The position numbers and the translations under genes are program-made. 64,000 bases of DNA from CAJXZP01 sp041563475 (GTDB lineage Bacteria > Bacteroidota > Bacteroidia > Flavobacteriales_G > Salibacteraceae): positions 1-64,000 of the forward strand of contig JBFFMY010000011.1 of the NCBI GenBank assembly GCA_041563475.1, given 5' to 3'. Positions 8,469 through 17,411 of this stretch are shown here, piece after piece. The notes below the pieces were generated by a model that did not search any database, was not told the origin of the DNA, and was given only the letters and a program-made list of their open reading frames with translations. Position 1 is the first letter of the stretch. The number at the start of each line of letters is the position of its first letter.

Positions 8469-9304
8469 TCTAAAACCCTAACCATCATAATTACATCTTC
8501 TAAAGGACGATCAAACTTATCCTTTTTAACTGCGGCAATAGAGTCCAAAACATCAAACCCCTCAATCATTTCACCAAAAACGGTATAATCATAATCCAAA
8601 TGAGGGGTGCCTCCAATGGTTTCATAAGTCGCATATTGCTCTGGAGTGTATTTGTATTTTTCCAAATTTTCACTAATCATAGGCATAACCTCTTTCACAA
8701 TTTCTTGTGTGGCAGTTTTATCTTCATTTTTAATGGAAGTCATGTAGGCCTCCAAAAGGACTTTATTTTCCGGTAGTGTAATGCACTTTTTAAACTCCAA
8801 GGCAGTGCATTGTTGCAATCTTCTCTGTTCAAAATTGGCTAATTGTGCAGAATCATATTTCCGACCTTGAACTATATAAAATTGGCTGCCCGAACTTTTC
8901 TTTTCCGGATTAATATCATCTGATTCTCGAGCCGCAGCAAGAGCCCCTTTTTTATGATATAGTTTCGAATTAAACTCAGCTGGAACATCATATCCAGGAC
9001 CGCCCTCACCTAATATTTTTCCTGCTGGAGCATTTTTGGAGTCTGGGTCGCCACCCTGAATCATGAAATTTGAAATAACTCTGTGAAACAACAAACTATC
9101 AAAAAAATCTTCGTTAGTTAATTTGATAAAATTATCTCTGTGTATTGGAGTTTCATTGTATAATTTCAATTTCATCACCCCAAATTTGGTGGTAATTTCA
9201 ATAATCGTTTCGGGCTCTTCCTTCTGTTTATGTCCAAACGAAAGCAATCCAAAAACCAAAACCAAAAGGGCCGAAAGCATACTATATTTTGATAAATTCT
9301 TCAT
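8465..9304 (-). CDS. Exported cyclophilin-type peptidyl-prolyl isomerase
   Basis: A 279-residue cis-trans prolyl isomerase. An N-terminal hydrophobic segment (residues about 8-22) indicates export or membrane anchoring. The cyclophilin core is clear: FHRVISNFMIQGGDP, then GSQFYIVQG, then YTVFGEMIEGFDVLD. Between the GSQF block and the last strand is an inserted helical stretch of about 80 residues that small cyclophilins lack but that is usual in Bacteroidota. It probably assists folding of envelope proteins. It shares CTAA with the stop of the convergent GSCFA gene. Confidence 0.92.
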   Translation of the reverse strand: MKNLSKYSMLSALLVLVFGLLSFGHKQKEEPETIIEITTKFGVMKLKLYNETPIHRDNFIKLTNEDFFDSLLFHRVISNFMIQGGDPDSKNAPAGKILGEGGPGYDVPAEFNSKLYHKKGALAAARESDDINPEKKSSGSQFYIVQGRKYDSAQLANFEQRRLQQCTALEFKKCITLPENKVLLEAYMTSIKNEDKTATQEIVKEVMPMISENLEKYKYTPEQYATYETIGGTPHLDYDYTVFGEMIEGFDVLDSIAAVKKDKFDRPLEDVIMMVRVLD

Positions 9305-9323
9305 CTATTTTTTGTTGTTTCCT

Positions 9324-9353
9324 CAAAGAAAGAAAATCTAATTCACCATCCAA
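9324..9353 (-). promoter_or_regulatory. Putative promoter of the cyclophilin gene
   Basis: Read on the minus strand: TTG (complement of 9351-9353), a 19-nt spacer, then TTTCTTTG (complement of 9324-9331). This is one mismatch from TAnnTTTG. It lies 19 nt before the ATG. Confidence 0.4.
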
Positions 9354-9419
9354 CTATTAATCGCTACAATTAATTTAGAATTTAGATTTTGAGTTTTAAG
9401 ATTTTTTCAATCACACTTC

Positions 9420-9427
9420 TATCTTTG
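9420..9427 (+). promoter_or_regulatory. -7 element TATCTTTG of tyrS
   Basis: An exact TAnnTTTG match followed by GCGACC, 19 nt before the tyrS ATG. The context is typical of Bacteroidota housekeeping promoters; no convincing -33 element. Confidence 0.5.
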
Positions 9428-9446
9428 CGACCTTAAAAAATGCATA

Positions 9447-10712
9447 ATGGATTTAATAAAAGAGCTTAATTGGCGTGGTTTAATTCACGATATAATGCCA
9501 GGAACCGAAGAATTGTTGAACAAAGAAATGGTTTCTGGTTACGTTGGATTTGACCCAACTGCTGATTCTCTGCATATTGGCAACCTAGTGCCCATCATGT
9601 TATTGGTTCATTTGCAAAGAGCAGGCCATCGTCCGCTCGCACTTGTAGGAGGCGCAACAGGTATGATCGGTGATCCATCTGGGAAAAGTGCGGAACGTAA
9701 TCTGCTAGATTTAGAGGTAATGCAACATAATTTAGATTGCCAAACTAATCAACTTCGAAAATTTTTAAATTTTAATTGCGGAGCAAATTCTGCCAAAGTA
9801 GTCAACAATTACGATTGGTTTAAGGACATGAATTTCTTGTCTTTTATTCGTGATGTAGGAAAACACATTACCGTGAATTACATGATGAGTAAAGATTCTG
9901 TAAAAAATCGTTTGGGCGGTGAAGGAATGTCGTTTACAGAATTCACCTACCAATTAATTCAAGGGTACGATTTCTACCATTTGTTTGAGAATGAAAGCTG
10001 TAAGTTACAAATGGGTGGCTCTGATCAATGGGGGAATATTGTTACTGGAACAGAACTGATTCGCAGAAAAGCAAAAAGTGAAGGATTTGCACTTACGGCA
10101 CCTTTAATTAAAAAGGCGGATGGCTCAAAATTTGGAAAATCGGAAGGTGGAAATGTTTGGTTAGATGCAAATAGAACTTCGCCTTACCAATTCTATCAGT
10201 ACTGGCTTAATTCAGCGGATGAAGATGCGGAGAAATACATCAAAATTTTTACGCTATTGGATGAAAATACCATTGATAAATTAATTGCCCAGCACAAAGA
10301 AGCTCCACATATGCGCATTCTTCAAAAGCGATTAGGGGAAGAAATCACAAAAATGGTGCATTCTGAAAAGGATTTAGAAATCGCTTTAGAAGCTTCAAAT
10401 ATCTTGTTTGGAAAAGCCACAGCTGATAGTTTAAAAAAATTGAGCGAAAATGATTTCTTATCCATTTTTGATGGGGTTCCTCAAGGGCAATTATCTGATT
10501 TTTCCGGAAAAGAAATTACAGATGTTTTAGTCGATTCTGGATTTCTAAAATCAAAAGGAGAAGCTCGAAGAGCATTGGCTGAAAACTCTATTTCGGTAAA
10601 TAAAGAAAAAGTCAATGCGGAATTAATAATCGATGAAACTCATTTGATTAGCAACAAATATATTTTGCTGCAAAGAGGTAAGAAAAATTACTTTTTGTTG
10701 GTGGTTAACTAA
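9447..10712 (+). CDS. tyrS: Tyrosyl-tRNA synthetase
   Basis: A 421-residue class I aminoacyl-tRNA synthetase that charges tRNA-Tyr in the cytoplasm. The ATP-binding HIGH-type motif reads HIGN at residues 43-46 and the KMSKS-type loop reads KFGKS at 228-232, both in the bacterial TyrRS form. The C-terminal part (about residues 350-420) has the S4-like RNA-binding pattern, with KGEARRALAENSISVN. The length matches the family. It is monocistronic, with its own -7 element and a strong terminator. Confidence 0.97.
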   Translation: MDLIKELNWRGLIHDIMPGTEELLNKEMVSGYVGFDPTADSLHIGNLVPIMLLVHLQRAGHRPLALVGGATGMIGDPSGKSAERNLLDLEVMQHNLDCQTNQLRKFLNFNCGANSAKVVNNYDWFKDMNFLSFIRDVGKHITVNYMMSKDSVKNRLGGEGMSFTEFTYQLIQGYDFYHLFENESCKLQMGGSDQWGNIVTGTELIRRKAKSEGFALTAPLIKKADGSKFGKSEGGNVWLDANRTSPYQFYQYWLNSADEDAEKYIKIFTLLDENTIDKLIAQHKEAPHMRILQKRLGEEITKMVHSEKDLEIALEASNILFGKATADSLKKLSENDFLSIFDGVPQGQLSDFSGKEITDVLVDSGFLKSKGEARRALAENSISVNKEKVNAELIIDETHLISNKYILLQRGKKNYFLLVVN

Positions 10713-10716
10713 CAAT

Positions 10717-10748
10717 AAAAGCCGTGAAGAAATCTTCACGGCTTTTTT
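10717..10748. terminator. Bidirectional terminator between tyrS and aspartate kinase
   Basis: A 14-bp perfect stem (AAAAGCCGTGAAGA with TCTTCACGGCTTTT, 2-nt loop) flanked by A-run and T-run. It can serve both convergent genes. Confidence 0.9.
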
Positions 10749-10765
10749 TAATGTTACTATTAATA

Positions 10766-12028
10766 TTAACCTAGCAAAACCCGATACGTTTCTTTTGTTT
10801 TTTGCTCCATAAATACCTCTCGATTATTTTTTAGTTGATCTATGATTTCTTCGTTGTAATGACGAATGGTGATCAACTCTACGTCTTTTATATACTCCAC
10901 TAAAAACACGGATTTCAAATCTTCGATTAACTCCAATAATCGCCAATCTTTATTATGAACCGCAACTGTGAAATTTACTGCAGAATTCTGCATAATATCA
11001 ATTTTCACTTTATGCTTAGCGAAAAAATCAAAAATCTGGCTTAGGTGTTCTTCTACAATAAATGAAAAGTCACGCGTAGCAATCGTGATTAACCATTGAC
11101 CCGTTTGATTTATATAAGACGGAATTTTCGTGTTTGTAAAGGCGTTTTGACTAATTAATGTTCCTCGAGCATCTGGATTCACAAAAGATTTAACCCACAT
11201 GCTAATTTCTTTTCGTTGCAGCGGCTGAATTGTTCTTGGATGAATTACAGAAGCTCCATAATACGCCAATTCAATAGCTTCTTTAAACGAAACCTCATCT
11301 AACAATACTGCATCTGCGTATTTTCTTGGATCGGCATTCAAAACCCCTGGAACATCTTTCCAAATCGTCATCTGTTTCGCTCCCAAACAAAAAGCCAAAA
11401 TTGCCGCAGAGTAATCCGAGCCTTCTCTACCAAGAGTTGTAGTCCTATTTTGATTGTCTGATGCAATAAAACCTTGGGTTACGACTACACTGGTATCCGA
11501 AATATTGGGCATAAGCTGAGATTGTACTAATTTACTGGTTTGATCCCAATCAATTCTACCTTCCTTAAAGTTACCATCCGTTTTAATTATTGTTCGTGCA
11601 TCCACCCAAATAGAGTTTAAGCCGCTACATTTCAAATGATTATCAATAATTAGCGTACTTGTTAATTCCCCAATTGAAACAATCTGATCGTATAATTCAT
11701 CGGTATTTCCAGTAAAAGGAATTCCTTGTAGAGATTTCACATATCCAAATAAATTTGACACATGCTCTTTCAGCCAAGAACGATCCATTTTAAAAAGGTC
11801 ATCAATTATTTCATCATGAAATTTATTGAAAGTCGCAATGTGTTCTTCCATTTTCCCATCATTCTCAATTATAGATTGATGTAAAGCCTCTAAAGCATTT
11901 GTCGATTTACCCATGGCAGAAATTACCACCACCAAAGGTTCTCCTTTGTATTTATTTAGGATAGTGGTTACATTTCTTACCGCATCAGCATCTTTTACCG
12001 AAGCCCCTCCAAACTTAAATACCTGCAT
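10766..12028 (-). CDS. Aspartate kinase (monofunctional)
   Basis: A 420-residue aspartokinase, the first step from aspartate to lysine, threonine and methionine. The N-terminal kinase domain begins KFGGASVKD (residues 5-13). Other kinase signatures are GELTSTLI near 117, TLGREGSDYSAA near 205 and the WKDVPGVLNADPR block near 225. The C-terminal part (about 300-420) fits tandem ACT regulatory domains, so feedback inhibition is likely. No homoserine dehydrogenase domain is fused, unlike the ThrA-type bifunctional enzymes. A TAATATTG sequence (complement of 12045-12052) lies 16 nt upstream of the start and may be its -7 element. Confidence 0.93.
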   Translation of the reverse strand: MQVFKFGGASVKDADAVRNVTTILNKYKGEPLVVVISAMGKSTNALEALHQSIIENDGKMEEHIATFNKFHDEIIDDLFKMDRSWLKEHVSNLFGYVKSLQGIPFTGNTDELYDQIVSIGELTSTLIIDNHLKCSGLNSIWVDARTIIKTDGNFKEGRIDWDQTSKLVQSQLMPNISDTSVVVTQGFIASDNQNRTTTLGREGSDYSAAILAFCLGAKQMTIWKDVPGVLNADPRKYADAVLLDEVSFKEAIELAYYGASVIHPRTIQPLQRKEISMWVKSFVNPDARGTLISQNAFTNTKIPSYINQTGQWLITIATRDFSFIVEEHLSQIFDFFAKHKVKIDIMQNSAVNFTVAVHNKDWRLLELIEDLKSVFLVEYIKDVELITIRHYNEEIIDQLKNNREVFMEQKTKETYRVLLG

Positions 12029-12183
12029 ACGAATTATTTTGCTGCAATATTAATATTATCAACCATTATCGAAACCCTTTTTGGGGCTCCCTTCGGAGGT
12101 TTCATTAACATTTATTACATTTTTAGTTGAATTATTAATTCAAACTAATTAACGACTTTTGCGCCACAATTAATATATTATTT

Positions 12184-12915
12184 ATGATACAAAAATCATC
12201 CAATCCAGTATTGAACGATAAATCGTTTAAAAAAGCCATCTCAGGAATAACTACCGAAGGTACAATGACCATAAACGGAACCATCCAAAAAACAGGAATT
12301 CTGACTCTTTTAGTTTTGGCGAGCGCAATGTGGAGCTGGTCAAACCCAAGTAACATGTGGATTATTGTTGGAGCAATTGGCGGTTTAATCACAGGATTAA
12401 TTACTGCTTTCAAACCAACTGTAGCAACAATTACTGCCCCTATGTATGCTATTCTTCAAGGCTTGTTTTTAGGTGGGATATCCCTGTACGTTACCGTACA
12501 ATATCAATTAGATGGAGTTGTGATTCAAGCTATTACATTAACCATAGGAGTTTTATTTTTAATGCTATTTCTCTATCGGTCAGGAATCATTAAAGTTACA
12601 GACAAGTTACGAATGGGTATTGTAGCCGCTACGGGTGCAGTTTTTTTAATGTATCTCATTAACTTCGTCATGAGCTTTTTTGGTGCGGCCTTTTTCACCA
12701 TGGAAGACACATCGCTAATGGCCATAGGAATTAATTTAGTTATTGTTGGAATTGCCGCATTCAATTTATTACTTGACTTTGACTTTATTGACAGAGCTTC
12801 TGAAGCTGGTGCACCTAAAGCAATGGAATGGTACGGAGCATTTGGTTTGATGGTTACGCTAATTTGGTTGTATATTGAACTTTTAAAATTGCTCTCGAGG
12901 ATAAATAGACGATAA
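12184..12915 (+). CDS. Bax inhibitor-1 / YccA family membrane protein
   Basis: A 243-residue integral membrane protein with seven predicted hydrophobic segments between residues 35 and 235. It is of the transmembrane BAX-inhibitor-motif family (YccA/YetJ-like). Characterised bacterial relatives modulate the FtsH protease or conduct calcium; neither can be decided here. The conserved acidic residues of the last helices are present (LLLDFDFIDRA). A GACTTTTG, close to a -7 element, lies at 12154-12161. It overlaps the next gene by one base (TAATG), which indicates translational coupling. Confidence 0.9.
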   Translation: MIQKSSNPVLNDKSFKKAISGITTEGTMTINGTIQKTGILTLLVLASAMWSWSNPSNMWIIVGAIGGLITGLITAFKPTVATITAPMYAILQGLFLGGISLYVTVQYQLDGVVIQAITLTIGVLFLMLFLYRSGIIKVTDKLRMGIVAATGAVFLMYLINFVMSFFGAAFFTMEDTSLMAIGINLVIVGIAAFNLLLDFDFIDRASEAGAPKAMEWYGAFGLMVTLIWLYIELLKLLSRINRR

Positions 12916-14588
12916 TGAATAAAATTCATATATATATTGGAGGCTTAGCAATTGCGCTAAGCCTTTTTTCTTGTTCTGAAGAAAAAAAAGAAATTAAACG
13001 CCCCTTTGAAGATGTCTATAATATAGAAGATCACCTTAGTGATATTCAAAGTGGGTTAACAAAAAAAGTATATTCCTCAGAATCTATAGAGTCACAAATT
13101 ATCACCCAGCCAAATTGGAAGGTTGAATTAAAACCTTTTATGGAAGCCGATTTTAATCGCTCTGCAAACAAGGATAAATATTTAAAAACAGTTCAAGAAA
13201 GTAATCTAATGGGCTGGAAGGATGTCACATGGGTATCAACTTCTGAAAATTCTGAAGTGAAATGGGCCGTGTATCGATACAAGGATACCAATTGCATTGG
13301 GGCTATTTTGGAGGTTTCAAAAAATTCCGAAGGATATGATTTAACCGAACGTTTAACCTTTATCCCAGAAATGGGCTATTCAATTGAAAATGAGCAATCA
13401 TTAAAATTTATTGTGAATGAAAATTTCTTTTTGTCTGGAGAGTTCAATTCCAAACCACAACCATGGAGAATGTTTTTTGATATTGGAAATCAAATTATAC
13501 CAGTGAGTTTTTATTTGAATACAACCGGTAAAACCCCTTCCCTAACCTTTCACCAAGGAAAAGAAGAAATTACTACACAATTCATTAAAACAGATTCTGG
13601 TTTTGTAGCTGAAATGCCCGTTTTTCAATCGTATTTATTTATCAACTATTTATTTGAGGATAGCATAAACGGTGCTTTTCATAATTTGGACAAAGGGGAT
13701 GATTATGTTATTAATTTCACGGGAACAGCATTACCCTATTCTGAAGTTTTGAGTTATGATCCAACGAATTCTATTACTAATATTAGCGGTAAATGGGAAG
13801 TGTATTTTGACAATAAAGGCGATCAAACCCCAGCAATTGGCATTTTTAATCAACTTGGTGACGATATATATGGGACATTCGCAACGGAAACAGGTGATTA
13901 CCGACACTTACAGGGGAAAATTATAGGGAATAGTTTTAGCTTTTCCACTTTTGATGGCTCCCATTTATTTCTTTTTACTGGAACGATAAAAAATGGGGAA
14001 ATTACCGATGGCCAGTTTTTTTCTGGAAACCATTTTCACGAAACATGGACCGCAAAACGAAACCCAAATTTTGAGCTAACTAGCCCCGATAAATTAACAC
14101 AATTAACCCAGGAGAAATTTGATTTTACATTTCCAGACATCAATGGAAAACTAGTTTCTTTAAGCGATTCAAAATTTGAAAACAAAGTGGTAATTCTTCA
14201 AATCATGGGTTCTTGGTGCCCAAATTGCATGGATGAATCGCTATATTTTACAGAGTTATACAAAAAATACAATTCTGAGGGGTTAGAAATTATTGGTTTG
14301 TCATTTGAGAGAAGTAAGGATTTTGAAAAGGCACAAACAAGCTTAAAAAAGGCCCTAAAAGACCTAAATATTCCGTATACGGTTCTCATTGCAGGAACGC
14401 CCAAAGAATCAGGTGAGGTATTACCGATGATTGATAAAGTTATGTCATATCCAACATCTATTTTTTTGACAAAAGAAAAATCAGTAGCAAAAGTCCATAC
14501 GGGCTTTTACGGACCAGGAACAGGAGCGTATTATATCCAATATACCCAAGAAACAGATTCTCTTATTCAAGAGCTTTTGCACCCTTAA
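12915..14588 (+). CDS. TlpA-like thioredoxin-fold lipoprotein with long N-terminal region
   Basis: A 557-residue periplasm-facing lipoprotein. The lipobox LFSC falls near residue 20. Residues about 25-390 form a beta-rich region that I do not recognise, although such regions precede the redoxin domain in many Bacteroidota TlpA-like proteins. Residues about 395-557 form a TlpA/AhpC-type thioredoxin fold with WCPNC, where Cys435 and Cys438 are the redox pair, followed by EIIGLSFE. A role as a membrane-tethered thiol-disulfide reductase, for example in cytochrome or envelope protein maturation, is inferred. The ATG shares its A with the stop of the YccA-like gene. Confidence 0.85.
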   Translation: MNKIHIYIGGLAIALSLFSCSEEKKEIKRPFEDVYNIEDHLSDIQSGLTKKVYSSESIESQIITQPNWKVELKPFMEADFNRSANKDKYLKTVQESNLMGWKDVTWVSTSENSEVKWAVYRYKDTNCIGAILEVSKNSEGYDLTERLTFIPEMGYSIENEQSLKFIVNENFFLSGEFNSKPQPWRMFFDIGNQIIPVSFYLNTTGKTPSLTFHQGKEEITTQFIKTDSGFVAEMPVFQSYLFINYLFEDSINGAFHNLDKGDDYVINFTGTALPYSEVLSYDPTNSITNISGKWEVYFDNKGDQTPAIGIFNQLGDDIYGTFATETGDYRHLQGKIIGNSFSFSTFDGSHLFLFTGTIKNGEITDGQFFSGNHFHETWTAKRNPNFELTSPDKLTQLTQEKFDFTFPDINGKLVSLSDSKFENKVVILQIMGSWCPNCMDESLYFTELYKKYNSEGLEIIGLSFERSKDFEKAQTSLKKALKDLNIPYTVLIAGTPKESGEVLPMIDKVMSYPTSIFLTKEKSVAKVHTGFYGPGTGAYYIQYTQETDSLIQELLHP

Positions 14589-14720
14589 AAAGGCCTAATT
14601 ACATATTCAAATTTATCTTAAGCGCTGATTAGGTAATTTTTACATGAAATCAAATTAGTATTCATGCATAACATTATTAATCAGGCAATTGTAATATTTT
14701 ATGTGTAGTAAGTTAAATCT

Positions 14721-14745
14721 TTGCACACCCTTGCATTTTTTTGCA
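14721..14745 (+). repeat. Three TTGCA boxes at exactly 10-bp spacing
   Basis: TTGCA occurs at 14721-14725, 14731-14735 and 14741-14745, a period of one helical turn, followed by CACCTTTG at 14744-14751, which could be a variant -7 element. This layout suits cooperative binding of a regulator on one DNA face. It lies 65-90 nt upstream of the ATG of the uncharacterised 606-residue protein. The function is inferred. Confidence 0.4.
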
Positions 14746-14809
14746 CCTTTGCTAGATTAGGGAAAACAAATTGATTGAATTTATTGGTCAAATTGAAGAA
14801 AAATCGACT

Positions 14810-16630
14810 ATGATTAATACCGCAAATACGTCTCCACATTCGTTTCACATACCTGTAATGGGTATTGCTTTTACTATTGATACTCCAGTAAAAGTAGCTC
14901 ATTATGGCATTTCATCTGTGATTTCATTAGTTGATGATGAACTAATTGAACAAATGCGAGAATTTCATTCTAAGGAGAATGGTATTTCTTATGAAACAAT
15001 TGGAATAAAAGAAAATGATGCAAGAGCAAGACGAATTACTGCATACTTGAATTTGTTGGATTTTTTGGTAAATAAAAATTTCGCACGAGTGCAAAATGCG
15101 CCCTTTGAAAATGGAAGCGAAATCCATAAGTACTTTGAAATGCTTAGTGATGAATCTCCGTTAAAAATTGCGTATACCAAAATGCTACAACTACCTGATG
15201 GGGATGCGAAAACGAGAATTCAAGACGGTTTACGTAAGCAAATGAAACCAGGTAATATTGATGTAAATATCATGACTAAATTAGATCGTGTTACTTACAG
15301 CAAAAAAGAAGCAAGACCGAGTCAATTTAACGAAGCTCATTCTGCTTTACGTGGATATGCAAAAAGCAACTTGAATTCTTCCATTGTATTTTCTGCTGGA
15401 ATGAATCCGAGGTTGTATTCATATATTTCGGAATTTGAGGATTTTTACCCCGGTGAAAATGGTCAACTCAAGAAAAAAATAATATTAAAAGTTAGCGATT
15501 ACAGATCCTCGTTAATTCAAGGTAAGTTTCTTGCTAAAAAAGGACTTTGGGTTTCTGAATATAGAATTGAATCCGGTCTTAATTGTGGGGGACATGCGTT
15601 TGCCTCTGATGGTTTTTTAATGGGTCCAATTTTAGAACAATTTAAAAATAGCAGATCCGAGCTTGTTCAATCTGTACACGATATTCTTATTGATTATTTA
15701 TCAAAGAATGATAAATATGTACCTGCTGCTCCACTACCAATCAAAGTGACAGCCCAAGGCGGAGTGGGAAACAATGAAGAACATAAATTTTTAATTGAAC
15801 ATTACGGCATGGACAGCGTAGGTTGGGGAACACCATTCTTACTAGTTCCTGAAGCGGTAACGGTTGACGCTCCTACGAGAAAGCAATTGGTGGAAGCCAA
15901 ACAAAAGGATCTCTATTTAAGCAATATTTCTCCGCTAGGAATCCCATTTAATTCTTTACGTGGAAACACTCAAGATAAGGAGAAGCAAAAAATGATTGAT
16001 GCTGGAAAACCTGGTTCTTCGTGCCCACTTCAGTATTTGCAGTCAAATAAAGAGTTTACAGAGGTATCCATTTGTACGGCCTCTAAAAAGTATCAAAAAC
16101 TTAAAATAAACGAACTTGATTCCAAAGAGTTAGACGCGATAGAATATCAAAAACAATACGATAAAATCACAGATAAATCATGTATTTGCGTTGGTTTAGG
16201 AACATCTGCAATAAAAATGAATAATCTAGATATTAAATACCGAGGTAATGGTATTTCAATTTGTCCAGGACCGAACATGGCGTATTTTGAAGAGATTATT
16301 TCTTTGAAGAAAATGGCTTCTCATATTTACGGTCGTATAAATGTTTTAAGCGAACAATACCGTCCAAATATGTTTATTAAAGAAATTGGATTGTATGTTG
16401 ACTATTTAGAAAATAAAATTAAGGATGTTACAGGTCCAATTGAAAAGCAGATGAAGTATTTCGATACATTTCATTCTAACATGGAGGATGGAATTTCGTA
16501 CTACAAAAATTTATTTTCCAATGTGGTTAAAAACTCACAGTCTGTAAAAGCTAAATTTGAGGAAGAAATTGACGAGATGGAACAAAAGCTAGTTGGTCTA
16601 AAAGCGCAACTTGCTTTAGTGGTGACTTAA
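14810..16630 (+). CDS. Uncharacterised protein, NPD/FabK-like TIM-barrel with cysteine-rich C-terminal half
   Basis: A 606-residue protein from ATG 14810; the frame also opens at a TTG at 14771, which I reject as less likely. I know of no function. The N-terminal PVMGIAFTIDTPVKVAHYG, the central SGLNCGGHAF block and the later TAQGGVGNN and GWGTPFLLVPE blocks resemble, in order, strands of FMN-binding nitronate monooxygenase/FabK barrels, so a flavin TIM-barrel is a reasonable guess. The six cysteines are at 259, 405, 422, 458, 460 and 485; five lie within 81 residues and could bind a metal or Fe-S cluster. The last 60 residues look like a coiled coil. It is monocistronic, with TTGCA boxes upstream. 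Confidence 0.7.
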   Translation: MINTANTSPHSFHIPVMGIAFTIDTPVKVAHYGISSVISLVDDELIEQMREFHSKENGISYETIGIKENDARARRITAYLNLLDFLVNKNFARVQNAPFENGSEIHKYFEMLSDESPLKIAYTKMLQLPDGDAKTRIQDGLRKQMKPGNIDVNIMTKLDRVTYSKKEARPSQFNEAHSALRGYAKSNLNSSIVFSAGMNPRLYSYISEFEDFYPGENGQLKKKIILKVSDYRSSLIQGKFLAKKGLWVSEYRIESGLNCGGHAFASDGFLMGPILEQFKNSRSELVQSVHDILIDYLSKNDKYVPAAPLPIKVTAQGGVGNNEEHKFLIEHYGMDSVGWGTPFLLVPEAVTVDAPTRKQLVEAKQKDLYLSNISPLGIPFNSLRGNTQDKEKQKMIDAGKPGSSCPLQYLQSNKEFTEVSICTASKKYQKLKINELDSKELDAIEYQKQYDKITDKSCICVGLGTSAIKMNNLDIKYRGNGISICPGPNMAYFEEIISLKKMASHIYGRINVLSEQYRPNMFIKEIGLYVDYLENKIKDVTGPIEKQMKYFDTFHSNMEDGISYYKNLFSNVVKNSQSVKAKFEEEIDEMEQKLVGLKAQLALVVT

Positions 16631-16650
16631 TCAATAAAATATAAAAGCAC

Positions 16651-16686
16651 AAAAAAAATGCCCCATCCATAATTATCGAATGAGGC
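16651..16686 (-). terminator. Terminator of the cysteine-rich lipoprotein gene (copy A of a repeated hairpin)
   Basis: On the minus strand GCCTCATTCG pairs with a GGATGGGGC arm through several G-U pairs and is followed by a run of eight T. It differs by only two bases from the hairpin at 17611-17644 over 34 nt. On the plus strand there is no T-run and the G-U pairs become C-A mismatches, so it acts on minus transcripts. Confidence 0.75.
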
Positions 16687-16748
16687 TATTCTTCATTATG
16701 TCATTAGTAAAATAATAGAATAGTTTTAATACTATTTTTACTTTTACC

Positions 16749-17393
16749 CTAAATTGTTAACTCTTCAATAGTTATTGTGCATTCATCACTCTGGCAGCCA
16801 CAACTTACGCTTCCAGAATTCATATTATATATTTCAACACAACTATCATTTGGACAACTCCCACTACAATCAACCAATGTTGTTTTGGCTACTGACTCAC
16901 CTGATGAATCATACTCAATAAGAAACGAGACCGTATAAATTACATCTGGGTTTCCATCAATAAAATATGTGATTACAATAAACTCCGAGTTATCGTAAAA
17001 AGAATGTTTGAAAGACAGAATCCCATAAGTTTCAGTAGTATGTATCCTTTCTACATAATTTACGAAATAATTCAGAAGCCCTGATAAGTCAGCTTTTGAA
17101 TCCATACTCCTATTTGACGGGTTGCCTTCTTCAACTGATAAAACACATCCGCTGCAAGAACAAGTTATATTTCCATTACGAACCCACGCGAAACATTCGT
17201 TTCCATTTGTGCAACTGCCAATACATTCAACAGTTTTGATAGCTGAAATTGAACTTACATCTTTTTGCACATTCAGTTCAGACGTTTCCGAACTGTCTTT
17301 GGTTCCCATCTCATTTTTACTACAGCTACTTATAATTACAAATAGACTTATAATGGAAATTATGCATATGGTTAAATATTTTGATATTTTCAT
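16749..17393 (-). CDS. Cysteine-rich lipoprotein with two related Cys motifs
   Basis: A 214-residue secreted lipoprotein of unknown function. The signal and lipobox end in IISSC near residue 24, followed by a short charged linker. Two cysteine-rich blocks lie at about 56-90 and 175-208. Both start C-x-G-S-C, continue to a further Cys, and close with C-x-C-x2-C or C-x-C-x3-C, so they look like copies of one small disulfide-stabilised unit. They are separated by an aromatic-rich stretch that fits a beta domain. The gene is bracketed by two nearly identical terminator hairpins. I do not recognise a named family. Confidence 0.65.
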   Translation of the reverse strand: MKISKYLTICIISIISLFVIISSCSKNEMGTKDSSETSELNVQKDVSSISAIKTVECIGSCTNGNECFAWVRNGNITCSCSGCVLSVEEGNPSNRSMDSKADLSGLLNYFVNYVERIHTTETYGILSFKHSFYDNSEFIVITYFIDGNPDVIYTVSFLIEYDSSGESVAKTTLVDCSGSCPNDSCVEIYNMNSGSVSCGCQSDECTITIEELTI

Positions 17394-17411
17394 TGGGAAA
17401 AGATTTAGATT

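Noticed and set aside
12075..12110. Terminator-like CTCC-CTTC-GGAG hairpin before the YccA-like gene
   Set aside because: Only four base pairs, no T-run, and it lies upstream of both divergent genes.
14771..14809. TTG start at 14771 for the 606-aa protein
   Set aside because: The ATG at 14810 gives a natural N-terminus directly before the conserved barrel strand; the 13 extra residues add nothing recognisable.
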